This document shows, piece after piece, positions 8,499 through 17,039 of a stretch of DNA of 64,000 nucleotides. A program made the translations under genes and the position numbers. Location: the NCBI RefSeq assembly GCF_000014745.1, contig NC_008347.1, positions 868,001-932,000 on the forward strand, written 5' to 3'. The DNA is from Maricaulis maris MCS10. Lineage in GTDB: Bacteria > Pseudomonadota > Alphaproteobacteria > Caulobacterales > Maricaulaceae. Under the pieces are notes generated by a model. The model did no database searches, was not told where the DNA came from, and saw nothing but the letters and a program-made list of their open reading frames with translations. Position 1 is the stretch's first letter; each line of letters begins with the position of its first letter.

Positions 8499-8969
8499 AT
8501 GAACTGGAGACAGCGTTTCGAGCCCATGGTGCGGCCATTCATGCAGGCATTCTGGCGCCTGTCACGCGGCATGACGATGGGCGTTCGCGGCATTGTCGTG
8601 CGCGCGGACGGGCACATTGTCCTCGTCCGCCACACCTATGTCGGCGGCTGGCACCTGCCGGGTGGCGGGGTCGAGCGCGGCGAGAGCATTCGCGACGCGC
8701 TGGCGCATGAATTGCGGGATGAGGCGGGTGTCTCGGTGCGCGGTGTCGAGGTGATCCAGGGCGTCCATGCCAATCACAGCCGGTTTCGGGGCGACCATGT
8801 TGTCGTGTGTGTGGTGCGGGAGTGGCAGGCGTGTGACAGCGATTCGGTCGGTGAAATCGCGGAGGTCGGCTGGTTTGATCCGGCGGCCCTGCCGCCGGGT
8901 ACCACCGCCGCGACCCGCGCCCGGATCGCGGAATACCTGGGTGAGGCCGGGATTGCCGACACCTGGTAG
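8499..8969 (+). CDS. Nudix hydrolase
   Basis: A 156-residue cytoplasmic enzyme hydrolysing a nucleoside diphosphate linked to some moiety. The Nudix box spans residues 55-77 (GGGVERGESIRDALAHELRD then EAGV); the REUxEE core reads HELRDE, so the metal-binding glutamates are kept. Residues 1-25 form a basic, amphipathic N-terminal extension. The substrate cannot be told from sequence. It is transcribed away from the antiporter gene and is followed by 235 bases with no recognisable gene. Confidence 0.85.
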   Translation: MNWRQRFEPMVRPFMQAFWRLSRGMTMGVRGIVVRADGHIVLVRHTYVGGWHLPGGGVERGESIRDALAHELRDEAGVSVRGVEVIQGVHANHSRFRGDHVVVCVVREWQACDSDSVGEIAEVGWFDPAALPPGTTAATRARIAEYLGEAGIADTW

Positions 8970-9204
8970 TCCCGCGATCCGGGAAGTTGCGGTGCACCGG
9001 ATCAGACTGACACGAAGCGAGGGGAATCGGGCCTGCCTGTCCGGTACACCGCGGGGCGCACGCTGACGACATTAGGCAGGCAGACCTGAACCCCAGCTGA
9101 CGCGCAGCGACCCATTTTTGCCCCGGATGTGGCTTCAATTGGGGACAAGTGCGGCAAAACCACTAGGATAAAGGCAACAGGGGCCTCCATCCGGACCGAT
9201 TCGA

Positions 9205-11529
9205 ATGAACACGACGCCAGCCGGCGATAGCTATCTTCGGACATCCACGGGCGATGACGAGCCGAAATCGGCCCTTCAGCGCCTGACCGATACCGATGGT
9301 TGGGTGGGGCAGGTCCTGCCCGGCCTGGTGGCTGTAACCTGCATTTTCATCGTCGCCCTCGCGGTCATGGCCGGGGAAGGGCGCTTGATGTCGTCCGCCC
9401 GCGAAACCAATCTGCGAACCCTGGAAACCGTTCTGCGGAATACCCGGCAACGCTTCGAGCTGTGGGCTCAGTCGCGTGAGAATGATGCGCGTGTCTGGGC
9501 CGAGAATGGTCGTGTGCAGGCGGCCCTTGAAGAGCTGGCGAGCCTGCCCGTACCCGCTGCGCTGGCTGCCTCTCCGCAACAGGAGTGGATGCGCGACACT
9601 GTGGGCCCGTGGCTGACAGAATACGGCTATCGGGGCTTCACCCTGATGGCCCCCAACGGGTCGACGCTGGCTTCCATGCGCGATGACGATCTCGGCCAGC
9701 CATCATTGGTGCTCGATCTGGTCAATGCCAGCCGGCTGGCGTCGGCCGGCGTTGTTTTGACCCGTCCGCATATCGTCGACGTGATTGATTCCACCGACTC
9801 CGCCGCCAGGGCGGTAGACGAGGAAATCCTCATGTACGCCGTTGCCACGGTTCGCGATGGCGACGAGTTGTTGGGGTATCTGGCGCTGCGGATCGATCCC
9901 CTGTCCGAATACACGGCGACATTCCGGGTCGGCCGGACCGGCGTGTCCGGCGAAACCTTTGCCATCGACAGTGAAGGGCGTCTGCTCACCGAAACCCGCT
10001 ATGGCGAGGAATTGGTCGAAGCCGACCTCCTGGTCGCCGGTCATCCGTCGATCCTGCACGTCGAGATCCGCGATCCGGGCGTCGATGTCACCATGGGCGG
10101 CATTCCGGCCCGTCCCTATGCCGACTGGCCCCTGACCGAAGCGGCGCTCGGTGTGACAACCGAAGGGCAGGGTCACAACCTGCAAGGCTATCGCGACATG
10201 CGCGGTGTGCTGGTGATGGGCGCCTGGGATTGGGATCCGGCCCGCGATATCGGCATCATCACCGAGGTTGAACTGGGTGAGGCCATGGCTGGCGCCAACC
10301 AGGCACGGGCGGTGCTCCGGGTCTTTGCCGTCGCCATGGCCCTGTCCTTCATATTGCTGGCGGTGCTGTTCAGCGCCCATCGGTCAATCACCCGCCGCAG
10401 GGCGCTGGCGACGCATGAGGCCAATCAGCGCCTGTCGCAAATCCTGATGACGGCCGCGGAAGGGATTTACGGCATCGATGGCGATGGCGTGGTCACATTC
10501 ATCAACCCGCGTGCCTGTTCGATGCTGGGTTATCGAGAAGACGAGCTTATCGGCAAGACCATGCATGCCATCGTGCATCATTCGCGTCGCGACGGTTCCT
10601 TGTTCCCGCGCGAAGAATGCTCGATCCATTGCGCCGGCGTTCCGGCGGAATCGCCGGATGGGGACGTGTTCTGGACCAAGAATGGCCAGCCCATCCCGAT
10701 CGAGTCGGCCTCCTCGCCGATCGACCCGAACGACAAGTCCATCGGTGCGGTGGTGACCTTCCGGGATGTCACAAATCGCAAGCGCGACGAGCTGGCCCTG
10801 CGCCGCTATGCCCAGGAACTGAAGCGCTCCAACTCCGAATTGCAGGAATTCGCCTACGCCGCTTCACACGATCTCCAGGAGCCGCTGCGCAAGATCCAGG
10901 CCTTTGGCGAGCGCTTGAACAACAAGTGCTATGACGCGCTGGACGAAACAGGGCGGCACTATCTGGAACGCATGGTCGACGCCTCGACCCGCATGCGGCG
11001 ACTGATCGATGACCTGTTGAGCTATTCGCGGGTCAATTCGAAAACCACCAATTTCCTGGCAGTCGACCTGTCGGCTGTCGTTGCCGATGTCCTGTCCGAC
11101 CTCGAGCCGCGGATTAACGCTGAAGAGGCCAAGATTCGGGTCAGCGACCTGCCGGCCATCGAGGCCGACCCGGGCCAGATGCACCAGCTCTTCCTCAACC
11201 TGCTGGCCAATGCCCTGAAATTTCGCAGGCCTGGCGTGCTGCCATCGATCTCGATCGAAGGCAGCGTTGAAGTGGGCGAGAATGGCGCCATGGCGCGCAT
11301 CGCCGTGGCCGACAATGGTGTCGGATTCGAGCCGCGCCATGCCGAACGGATTTTCGGCATGTTCGAGCGTCTGCACGGTCGGGACGAATTTGACGGGACC
11401 GGGGTGGGTCTGGCCACCTGCCGCAAGATCGCGGAACGTCATGCCGGCGAATTGACGGCCTGGGGCGAGCCGGATGCCGGTGCCGTGTTCACACTTCTCC
11501 TGCCGGTCCGGCAGGGCAGTGCAATGTAG
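9205..11529 (+). CDS. Membrane sensor histidine kinase with periplasmic sensing domain and PAS
   Basis: A 774-residue kinase. It has a first membrane helix near 36-56, a periplasmic region of about 310 residues resembling a double Cache sensor, a second helix near 369-391, a PAS domain near 400-520, then a dimerisation/phosphoacceptor domain with His555 in AASHDLQEPLRK and a HATPase domain with ADNGVGFEP and GTGVGLATCRK. The phosphoacceptor type is that seen in phytochrome-like kinases. A second kinase and a single-domain regulator follow at once, so the three probably form one pathway. The ligand is unknown. Confidence 0.9.
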   Translation: MNTTPAGDSYLRTSTGDDEPKSALQRLTDTDGWVGQVLPGLVAVTCIFIVALAVMAGEGRLMSSARETNLRTLETVLRNTRQRFELWAQSRENDARVWAENGRVQAALEELASLPVPAALAASPQQEWMRDTVGPWLTEYGYRGFTLMAPNGSTLASMRDDDLGQPSLVLDLVNASRLASAGVVLTRPHIVDVIDSTDSAARAVDEEILMYAVATVRDGDELLGYLALRIDPLSEYTATFRVGRTGVSGETFAIDSEGRLLTETRYGEELVEADLLVAGHPSILHVEIRDPGVDVTMGGIPARPYADWPLTEAALGVTTEGQGHNLQGYRDMRGVLVMGAWDWDPARDIGIITEVELGEAMAGANQARAVLRVFAVAMALSFILLAVLFSAHRSITRRRALATHEANQRLSQILMTAAEGIYGIDGDGVVTFINPRACSMLGYREDELIGKTMHAIVHHSRRDGSLFPREECSIHCAGVPAESPDGDVFWTKNGQPIPIESASSPIDPNDKSIGAVVTFRDVTNRKRDELALRRYAQELKRSNSELQEFAYAASHDLQEPLRKIQAFGERLNNKCYDALDETGRHYLERMVDASTRMRRLIDDLLSYSRVNSKTTNFLAVDLSAVVADVLSDLEPRINAEEAKIRVSDLPAIEADPGQMHQLFLNLLANALKFRRPGVLPSISIEGSVEVGENGAMARIAVADNGVGFEPRHAERIFGMFERLHGRDEFDGTGVGLATCRKIAERHAGELTAWGEPDAGAVFTLLLPVRQGSAM

Positions 11530-11556
11530 CTGGATGCAAGCCACGCGGGACATGAG

Positions 11557-12516
11557 ATGAGTGATCGCGACCCTGCGTTCTATCGATACGCCCCGATCCT
11601 GATCGGTCTGGCGGCAGGCGTGCTCGGGCTGGTGTTGATCGTGGCCGCCTTGTCAACGCCAACACCGCAATTGCCGGAGCTGGTTTTGCTGGGTCTGGGC
11701 GTGATGGCCACGGTGGCGCTGGTCGCCGTCGCCGCTGAGGGCCTCCGCCGGGCGACCCGTCACCGCCGCGCTGCCGCGGTTCTGGAGCGGCGATTGGACG
11801 ATGTCGCCCTGTTCGCGGTCGCCGCACGGCATGACCTGCGGGAGCCCTTGCGCAAGATCATCACATTTGGAGAACGTCTGCGGGAGAGCCTTGGGCCCGT
11901 GCCGGATGCCCATCAGGATCGATATGCCGAGCGCATGTCGGATGCGGCCGAGCGCATGCAGGGCCTGCTCGACGAATTGAGTGTCCACAGCCGCATCAAT
12001 GACAGTCCGCTGGTGACGGAAACCTTCTCGACCGGCGCAGAGCTGGCGGACATGGTCGAGAGTGCCGGTGGGAAACTGTCGGCCTGCGGTGGTTCGGTCA
12101 CCCTGGGTACGCTACCGGATATCGCAGCAGACCGGGCCCAGTTCCGTCTCGTCGCCGAAATATTGCTCGACAATGCGATCCAGTATGCCGATGCAACGCG
12201 CCCCTTGGCCGTGGCGTTTGATGGCATGGAGCGACCGGACGGCAGCGTGGAAATTCGCATCCGTGATAACGGAATCGGGTTCGATCCGGACCATGGTGAG
12301 CGCATATTCGAACCGTTGGTGCGGTTGCATTCGCGCGATGCCTATCCCGGAACGGGTATTGGCCTCGCCACGGCAAGAAAGATTGCCGAACGCCATGGCG
12401 GGCAGCTGATTGCACAGGGAGAATCCGGAAATGGCGCGACCTTCACCTTGATCTTGCCGCGGCAAAAGGCGAGTTTGTCTCAGGACGATCCCAAATCAAC
12501 GCTCCAACCGGGTTGA
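11557..12516 (+). CDS. Short membrane-anchored sensor histidine kinase
   Basis: A 319-residue kinase with two N-terminal membrane helices (about 13-31 and 38-60) joined by a very short loop, so it has no sizeable external sensor. His92 lies in AARHDLREPLRK, and the ATPase domain shows RDNGIGFDPD and GTGIGLATARK. The phosphoacceptor region closely resembles that of the upstream kinase, suggesting duplication with loss of the sensor. It starts 27 bases after the upstream stop. It may sense membrane state or act as a phosphate-flow partner; this is inference. Confidence 0.87.
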   Translation: MSDRDPAFYRYAPILIGLAAGVLGLVLIVAALSTPTPQLPELVLLGLGVMATVALVAVAAEGLRRATRHRRAAAVLERRLDDVALFAVAARHDLREPLRKIITFGERLRESLGPVPDAHQDRYAERMSDAAERMQGLLDELSVHSRINDSPLVTETFSTGAELADMVESAGGKLSACGGSVTLGTLPDIAADRAQFRLVAEILLDNAIQYADATRPLAVAFDGMERPDGSVEIRIRDNGIGFDPDHGERIFEPLVRLHSRDAYPGTGIGLATARKIAERHGGQLIAQGESGNGATFTLILPRQKASLSQDDPKSTLQPG

Positions 12517-12526
12517 GGCTGTCATC

Positions 12527-13009
12527 ATGAGCGACGAAAACCGGCTTTTTACGATTCTGATGGTCGACGACGATCCGGATGACCGCCTGCTGTTCAAGGA
12601 AGCGTGTGAGGAAGTGCGTCTGCGCAACCCGCTCGATTTCCTCGAGAATGGCGAACAGCTGGTTGATTACCTCAAACGGCGTGGGGCCTATGAGGATCTG
12701 GCCGGGTCACCATTCCCGGGCATAATCCTGCTCGATCTCAACATGCCCCTGAAGGATGGCCGCGAGGCACTTGAGGAGATCAAGGCTGATGCAGAGCTGC
12801 GCCACATTCCGATTATTGTGCTGACCACGTCCAAGGACGAGGATGACATCCTGTCCAGTTACGGGCTGGGTGCGTCGTCCTACATCGTCAAGCCGATCTC
12901 GCTGGATCGCCTGATGCGCGTCGTCAATTCGATCGGCGAATATTGGGTCCAGATTGTTGAAGTTCCGTCGACCGACGGCGAAAATGCCGACGATCCGGAC
13001 GACCTCTGA
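12527..13009 (+). CDS. Single-domain response regulator (Rcp1-like receiver)
   Basis: A 160-residue receiver without an output domain. Acidic pocket residues lie in VDDDPDD (13-19), the phosphoacceptor is Asp70 in ILLDLNMP, the switch is Thr100/Thr101 and Lys122 lies in VKPIS. The long alpha-4 region and FLENGEQLVDYL are typical of the Rcp1 class that pairs with phytochrome-type kinases. It follows the second kinase with a 10-base gap, so it is the likely shared target. Without an effector domain it must act by protein contact or in a phosphorelay. Confidence 0.92.
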   Translation: MSDENRLFTILMVDDDPDDRLLFKEACEEVRLRNPLDFLENGEQLVDYLKRRGAYEDLAGSPFPGIILLDLNMPLKDGREALEEIKADAELRHIPIIVLTTSKDEDDILSSYGLGASSYIVKPISLDRLMRVVNSIGEYWVQIVEVPSTDGENADDPDDL

Positions 13010-13106
13010 CCGGTTTCCGGTTTCCCCGAGCAGGCGAATTTGCTAGCTTCCGGTTCGGCCGGGGGGCGAAGTCGGATCTGCGAGATCCGTAATTCGGGGA
13101 ATAGAT

Positions 13107-13445
13107 ATGAAACACCTTCTTGTGGCCGGACTGGCCTTTACCCTTCTGGCATCGCCGGCGCTGGCCGAGGGCATGAGCAATGCCATCGGGCACGCCGTTC
13201 GCGTGACCGATGGCGGCCAATCCTTTGATGCCTGGTTCAACGCCGATGGCAGCTATAGCGACACCCGTGGCGTCACCGGCACCTGGACCTATCAGGGCCA
13301 GCTGTGCATCCAGGTCACGACCGAAAACGGATCCAGTGAAAATTGTGGCCCGTGGAATGAGAGCCTCGCCGCCGGAGAGAGCTGGGTCACCAATGGCTGG
13401 TCAGATGATGGCCGTTCGCTGACGGTGCAGATTGTCGACGGCTGA
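13107..13445 (+). CDS. Small exported protein, unknown
   Basis: A 112-residue protein with a signal peptide (residues 1-20, cleavage after ALA). The mature part is acidic, rich in Trp, Gly and Ser, with two cysteines (QLCIQ and ENCGP) that could form a disulphide. The pattern VTDGGQSFDAWFNADGSY...GTWTYQGQLC suggests a small beta-rich domain. A GGGGAATAG ribosome site precedes the ATG. It follows the two-component genes but with a 97-base gap, so linkage is uncertain. Function unknown. Confidence 0.7.
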   Translation: MKHLLVAGLAFTLLASPALAEGMSNAIGHAVRVTDGGQSFDAWFNADGSYSDTRGVTGTWTYQGQLCIQVTTENGSSENCGPWNESLAAGESWVTNGWSDDGRSLTVQIVDG

Positions 13446-13610
13446 CAGGCCGGTCTGACTGCCGTTTGAATGGCAAAGGTGCCGGTCGTGACGCGCGACC
13501 GGTACCCCGGCCATTTCGCGCCTCAAGCGACTGCAGGCGACGGTGACTTTCTTTCGGGCTAAAATCCCGTTCACCGGTCGCCTGAAACGGGCGGCAATGA
13601 GGGGAAGATC

Positions 13611-14261
13611 ATGTTGATTGCGCGTTTGTCCAGGATTTCCGCGACGCTTTTCGTGTCGATGGTCATGGCCATGGTCATGCTGGTTGTGTTGTGGTTCTAC
13701 GCGGCTGACTGGCTCAGCTGGGTGCAGGATGGCGCCGACCTGATCGAAGACCTCATCGCCTCGATCCCGCTTGAGCCGCGCTACAATAATTTCGTTCGCC
13801 TCTTCGCCAGTGACGACAAGATCGTACTGCTGATCTTCACCGTCATCGCCCGTATCCTGCTGGCCCTTGTCGGTAGCACCTTCACGGCCCTGACCGGCGG
13901 CAATGACCGCTACAAGGTCAAGGAACCGGGGCTGATCAGCCAGGTCTCGTCGATGATGGCGACGCTCTTCCTGTCCTTCGTGGTGGCGATCATCATGCTG
14001 GCTGTGATCTCGATCGCGGCCGAAGGCCTGCTGCAAAGCCTGCTGGATGCCGCCGACTGGGTCGAGGACCAGCTGGCCCGTCTGCCGATCGGTGGGCGCT
14101 GGCGGGCGGGTGTCCGCTTTGCGGTCTCCGACGACAAGATCGTGCTGTTATTCTTCACCATCATCGCGCGCCTGTTGATCGCCATTGTCGCGACCGGCTT
14201 CACCCGCGCGGTCGGCGGCAAGCCCGAGATCGTCGCCCCGAAAGCGAAGGCCCAGGCCTAG
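13611..14261 (+). CDS. Membrane protein made of two tandem repeats
   Basis: A 216-residue membrane protein with about four helices. Residues near 9-98 and 104-197 are two copies of one unit: each has a helix, an acidic amphipathic stretch (ADLIEDLIASIP against ADWVEDQLARLP), an arginine-bearing segment, then the shared SDDKIVLLxFTxIAR helix ending in a glycine pair. GGGGAAG lies just before the ATG. The stop shares CTAG with the stop of the convergent esterase gene. I do not recognise the family. Confidence 0.75.
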   Translation: MLIARLSRISATLFVSMVMAMVMLVVLWFYAADWLSWVQDGADLIEDLIASIPLEPRYNNFVRLFASDDKIVLLIFTVIARILLALVGSTFTALTGGNDRYKVKEPGLISQVSSMMATLFLSFVVAIIMLAVISIAAEGLLQSLLDAADWVEDQLARLPIGGRWRAGVRFAVSDDKIVLLFFTIIARLLIAIVATGFTRAVGGKPEIVAPKAKAQA

Positions 14262-15268
14262 CGGGACAGTCTCTCCGCCAGGAAGGGCAGCGAGACATCC
14301 ATCCGGTAATCGATCGAGGAATGGGTGTCGGGGAATTCCTCATAGCGGTGCTCGACGCCGAGCTCGGTCAGCTTGGCCGTCATGCGGCGGGCGCCGTAGA
14401 GCAGGTTGTACTGGTCGATATCGCCGCAATCGATCATCAGCGCCTTGAGCTGTTTGAGGCCTTCGCCGTGACGCTCGACCATGTCCAGCGGATCCCATTT
14501 CATCCATTCGGCCCAGCGCTCCGGGATGATTTCGCACGTGTCCATGGTGACCGGCAGGCTCATGCCCAGATATCCGCGCGGGTCGGGGTCGTAAGTGGCG
14601 CCCATCGCCAGGGTCATCAGCGCGTGAAGGTCGTCGCCGGAGACTTTCGGGGCCGCTTCGAAGGCCTCCATGAAGCTGCGGATCGTGCCGCCATGCTTGT
14701 CGATGCGGCGCAGGGTGTGGGCGAAATCCGACGCGAAGGAGAGCTCGAAACCCATATCGCCGGAATGGCAGACCGCTCCGGCCCAGATGTCCGGATGGAT
14801 CATGGCGTGCATGATGGCGCCATAACCGCCGGATGACTTGCCGAACACGCCGCGATGGCCGGTGCCGCCACAGCCGAAGCGGGTCTCGATGGCCGGCAGC
14901 ATTTCCTCGACCAGGAAATCGTCCCAGTTTCCCATCGCGGCCGAGTTGACATACTGGTTGCCGCCAAGCCGCGTGAAACAGTCGGGGAAGGCAATCACCG
15001 CCGGTTTCATCACGCCGGTCGCGATCAGGCGGTCGGCCCGTTCGGGCACGTTCTCGCCGAAATTCTTCCAGGCCACATGACCCAGACCCGAGCCGGTAAA
15101 CCCGACCAGGTCGACCAGAAGCGGAAGGCCGCTGCCGTCATGCCCGTCCGGGATATAGACATCGACGCGCCGCCGCAGGGGTTCACCCAGCCGATTATTG
15201 GCAATTGCCTCGCTGTCGACGAACATTGTGTGCAGCTGGCCCTTGGGCGTGGTGTGGTCGCTGTGCAT
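14258..15268 (-). CDS. Esterase of the alpha/beta-hydrolase fold (enterochelin esterase-like)
   Basis: A 336-residue cytoplasmic-looking hydrolase without a signal peptide. The nucleophile elbow reads GVFGKSSGGYGA, giving the GxSxG-like serine, and the C-terminal FPDTHSSIDYR holds the likely catalytic histidine. The fold matches the Esterase/D-family that includes enterochelin and S-formylglutathione hydrolases. The ATG at 15268 is chosen because GGGGAG lies 7 bases upstream; the frame stays open further upstream without a better site. The substrate is not predictable. It diverges from the phosphoribosyltransferase gene. Confidence 0.78.
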   Translation of the reverse strand: MHSDHTTPKGQLHTMFVDSEAIANNRLGEPLRRRVDVYIPDGHDGSGLPLLVDLVGFTGSGLGHVAWKNFGENVPERADRLIATGVMKPAVIAFPDCFTRLGGNQYVNSAAMGNWDDFLVEEMLPAIETRFGCGGTGHRGVFGKSSGGYGAIMHAMIHPDIWAGAVCHSGDMGFELSFASDFAHTLRRIDKHGGTIRSFMEAFEAAPKVSGDDLHALMTLAMGATYDPDPRGYLGMSLPVTMDTCEIIPERWAEWMKWDPLDMVERHGEGLKQLKALMIDCGDIDQYNLLYGARRMTAKLTELGVEHRYEEFPDTHSSIDYRMDVSLPFLAERLSR

Positions 15269-15365
15269 GATCAGTCTCCCCGGTCGATTGGCGGCCAGAC
15301 TAGGATGCGTCGCGGGCCTGGCAAATGCTTGAGCTGCGACGACAATGCGGACAGGTCTTTCATCC

Positions 15366-15944
15366 ATGAGTGACACCAAGCACTACATCTCGGCCAACGC
15401 CCTGCTGGAAGACAGTTTCCGACTGGCGCGCCAGATTCTGGACAGTGGCTTTTGTCCGACACATATCGTCGGCGTCTGGCGCGGCGGCGCACCAGTCGGC
15501 ATCGCCGTTCAGGAATACCTCGCCCAGTGCGGGCTGGAGACCGACCATATTGCTATCCGCACGGCGTCTTACACGGGGATTGACGAGCAGGACCGCAATG
15601 TCCGGGTCTATGGCGAGGGCTATCTGGTCGATACCCTGAGCGCTGAAGACCGCCTGCTGATTGTCGATGATGTCTATGACAGTGGCCGCTCGATCGCGGC
15701 CCTGCTGCAGGTCTTGCGCGCCAAGTGCCGCCGCAACTTTCCCGAAGATGCCCGTATTGCCACTGTCTATTACAAGCCCCTGCGCAACACGACCGATCTC
15801 ACGCCGGATTACTATGTGCACGAGAGTGATGCATGGCTGGTCTTCCCGCATGAAATTTGCGGCCTGACAGCGCAGGAGCTGGCGGCCAAGGGCCTGCCGG
15901 CCGATCTTCTTCCTGCCCCGGTCGGGATAGCGCCGGCATCATGA
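15366..15944 (+). CDS. Phosphoribosyltransferase (hypoxanthine/xanthine type)
   Basis: A 192-residue enzyme joining a purine base with PRPP. The PRPP-binding motif reads LLIVDDVYDSGRSI, VGVWRGGAPVG forms the pyrophosphate loop, and WLVFPHEI resembles the base-binding hood of xanthine/hypoxanthine enzymes. The ATG at 15366 is used in preference to an upstream in-frame site at 15345. It overlaps the next gene by four bases (ATGA). Purine salvage is the likely role; the exact base is uncertain. Confidence 0.82.
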   Translation: MSDTKHYISANALLEDSFRLARQILDSGFCPTHIVGVWRGGAPVGIAVQEYLAQCGLETDHIAIRTASYTGIDEQDRNVRVYGEGYLVDTLSAEDRLLIVDDVYDSGRSIAALLQVLRAKCRRNFPEDARIATVYYKPLRNTTDLTPDYYVHESDAWLVFPHEICGLTAQELAAKGLPADLLPAPVGIAPAS

Positions 15945-16354
15945 CCCGACCCGTCCCGCTCCTGTACTGGATCGCTCTCGTCCTGCTGGTGCTGGAAACG
16001 GGCTATGGCTTGTGGAATGTCGCCATCGACCTGATCATCCGGGCCTTCCCGGCCAGCCATCAATACATGGACCCGGCGCTGGTGGACTTCATCCAGTCAG
16101 TCAGCTGGTTGCAGGAACTGGTTTTCTTCCTCGGTATCGCCGCAGCCTGTGCGGCGGTCTGGCTGTATCTTGACCGGTCGATCTGGGTGCTCGCGGTCTA
16201 CGGCGCCAATGTCTTCCTGACCAAGGCAGACTGGCTGATTTCCGGTTTCAGCGGCGTCGAAATCTTTGCCATGAGCGGCTATGTCAGCCTGATGTATCAG
16301 ACAGTCCTGATGGGCCTGCTGATATGGTTGTCATACCGTGAGACGCTTGAATGA
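15941..16354 (+). CDS. Four-helix membrane protein, paralogue of the next gene
   Basis: A 137-residue membrane protein with four hydrophobic segments (about 5-25, 47-70, 78-98, 108-130). It is translationally coupled to the phosphoribosyltransferase by an ATGA overlap. It shares a layout with the protein at 16581-17039: a VDFI-x-SV motif after the first loop, a helix, a basic turn, then AD/DW-LIS and a final helix. No family is recognised. The likely origin is local duplication. Confidence 0.65.
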   Translation: MTRPVPLLYWIALVLLVLETGYGLWNVAIDLIIRAFPASHQYMDPALVDFIQSVSWLQELVFFLGIAAACAAVWLYLDRSIWVLAVYGANVFLTKADWLISGFSGVEIFAMSGYVSLMYQTVLMGLLIWLSYRETLE

Positions 16355-16580
16355 GCTGGCGCTGTCCATCGCCAGACCGTGCGCTCGGCTCCCGATTGGC
16401 GGGCCCGGTTGAACTACCTCGTCAGGCCGCCGGGCTGGAGCCATGATGGTCTCCATACCACCACCGCGGACCTTGTGGCACAGGCAGAAGCGACGCAATT
16501 GCCTGACGGGACCACAACCGGGTAACCGTGGCCCGCTTATTACTGTACGGCTTGCGGCATGTATTGCTAAGGTCGCGCGC

Positions 16581-17039
16581 ATGAAGAATCACACGCTGGA
16601 CCTGTCAGGCACTTCCGCCCATCGCGCCGCCATCGGCCTGATGTCGATCGGTGTGTTGTATTGCCTGGGCTGGCTGGGGATCGAGGTCGCCGTCCGGACC
16701 CTGCCGCAGACCCATTCAGCGCTCGGACCGCAGATTGTTGACTTCATCCTGTCAGTCGAGCCGATCCAGCAACTTGCCTATCTGTTCGGCGTGGTCGGTT
16801 TCCTGGCCAGCTATGGATGGCTGCTACGCAAGAGCCGCAAGGCGTTGCCGGCTTATTATGCCGGCGCAACGGGGTTCACGCTCGACTGGGTGATGTCGAG
16901 GGCACAGGGCGATACGCTTCTGGATGCAGCCGGCTATGTTGTGATCTTTTATCTGGGCGTCCTGTTCCTTGCCCTCGTCCTGGCCCTGCCGCGACCGGTA
17001 CGGGCAGGCGGCGATGACACGGGTCCGCCGCGCACCTGA
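16581..17039 (+). CDS. Four-helix membrane protein, paralogue of the upstream gene
   Basis: A 152-residue membrane protein with four helices, related to the protein at 15941-16354 (VDFILSV here, VDFIQSV there; DWVMS here, DWLIS there). The ATG at 16581 is chosen because the hydrophobic domain begins soon after; upstream in-frame sequence is not membrane-like. A 226-base gap with no gene separates the two copies. The tail after residue 140 is polar and disordered-looking. Function unknown. Confidence 0.62.
   Translation: MKNHTLDLSGTSAHRAAIGLMSIGVLYCLGWLGIEVAVRTLPQTHSALGPQIVDFILSVEPIQQLAYLFGVVGFLASYGWLLRKSRKALPAYYAGATGFTLDWVMSRAQGDTLLDAAGYVVIFYLGVLFLALVLALPRPVRAGGDDTGPPRT

Noticed and set aside
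13481-13504. Terminator after the small exported protein
   Set aside because: CCGGTCG...CGACCGG forms a stem, but no T-run follows it, so it is not called as a terminator.
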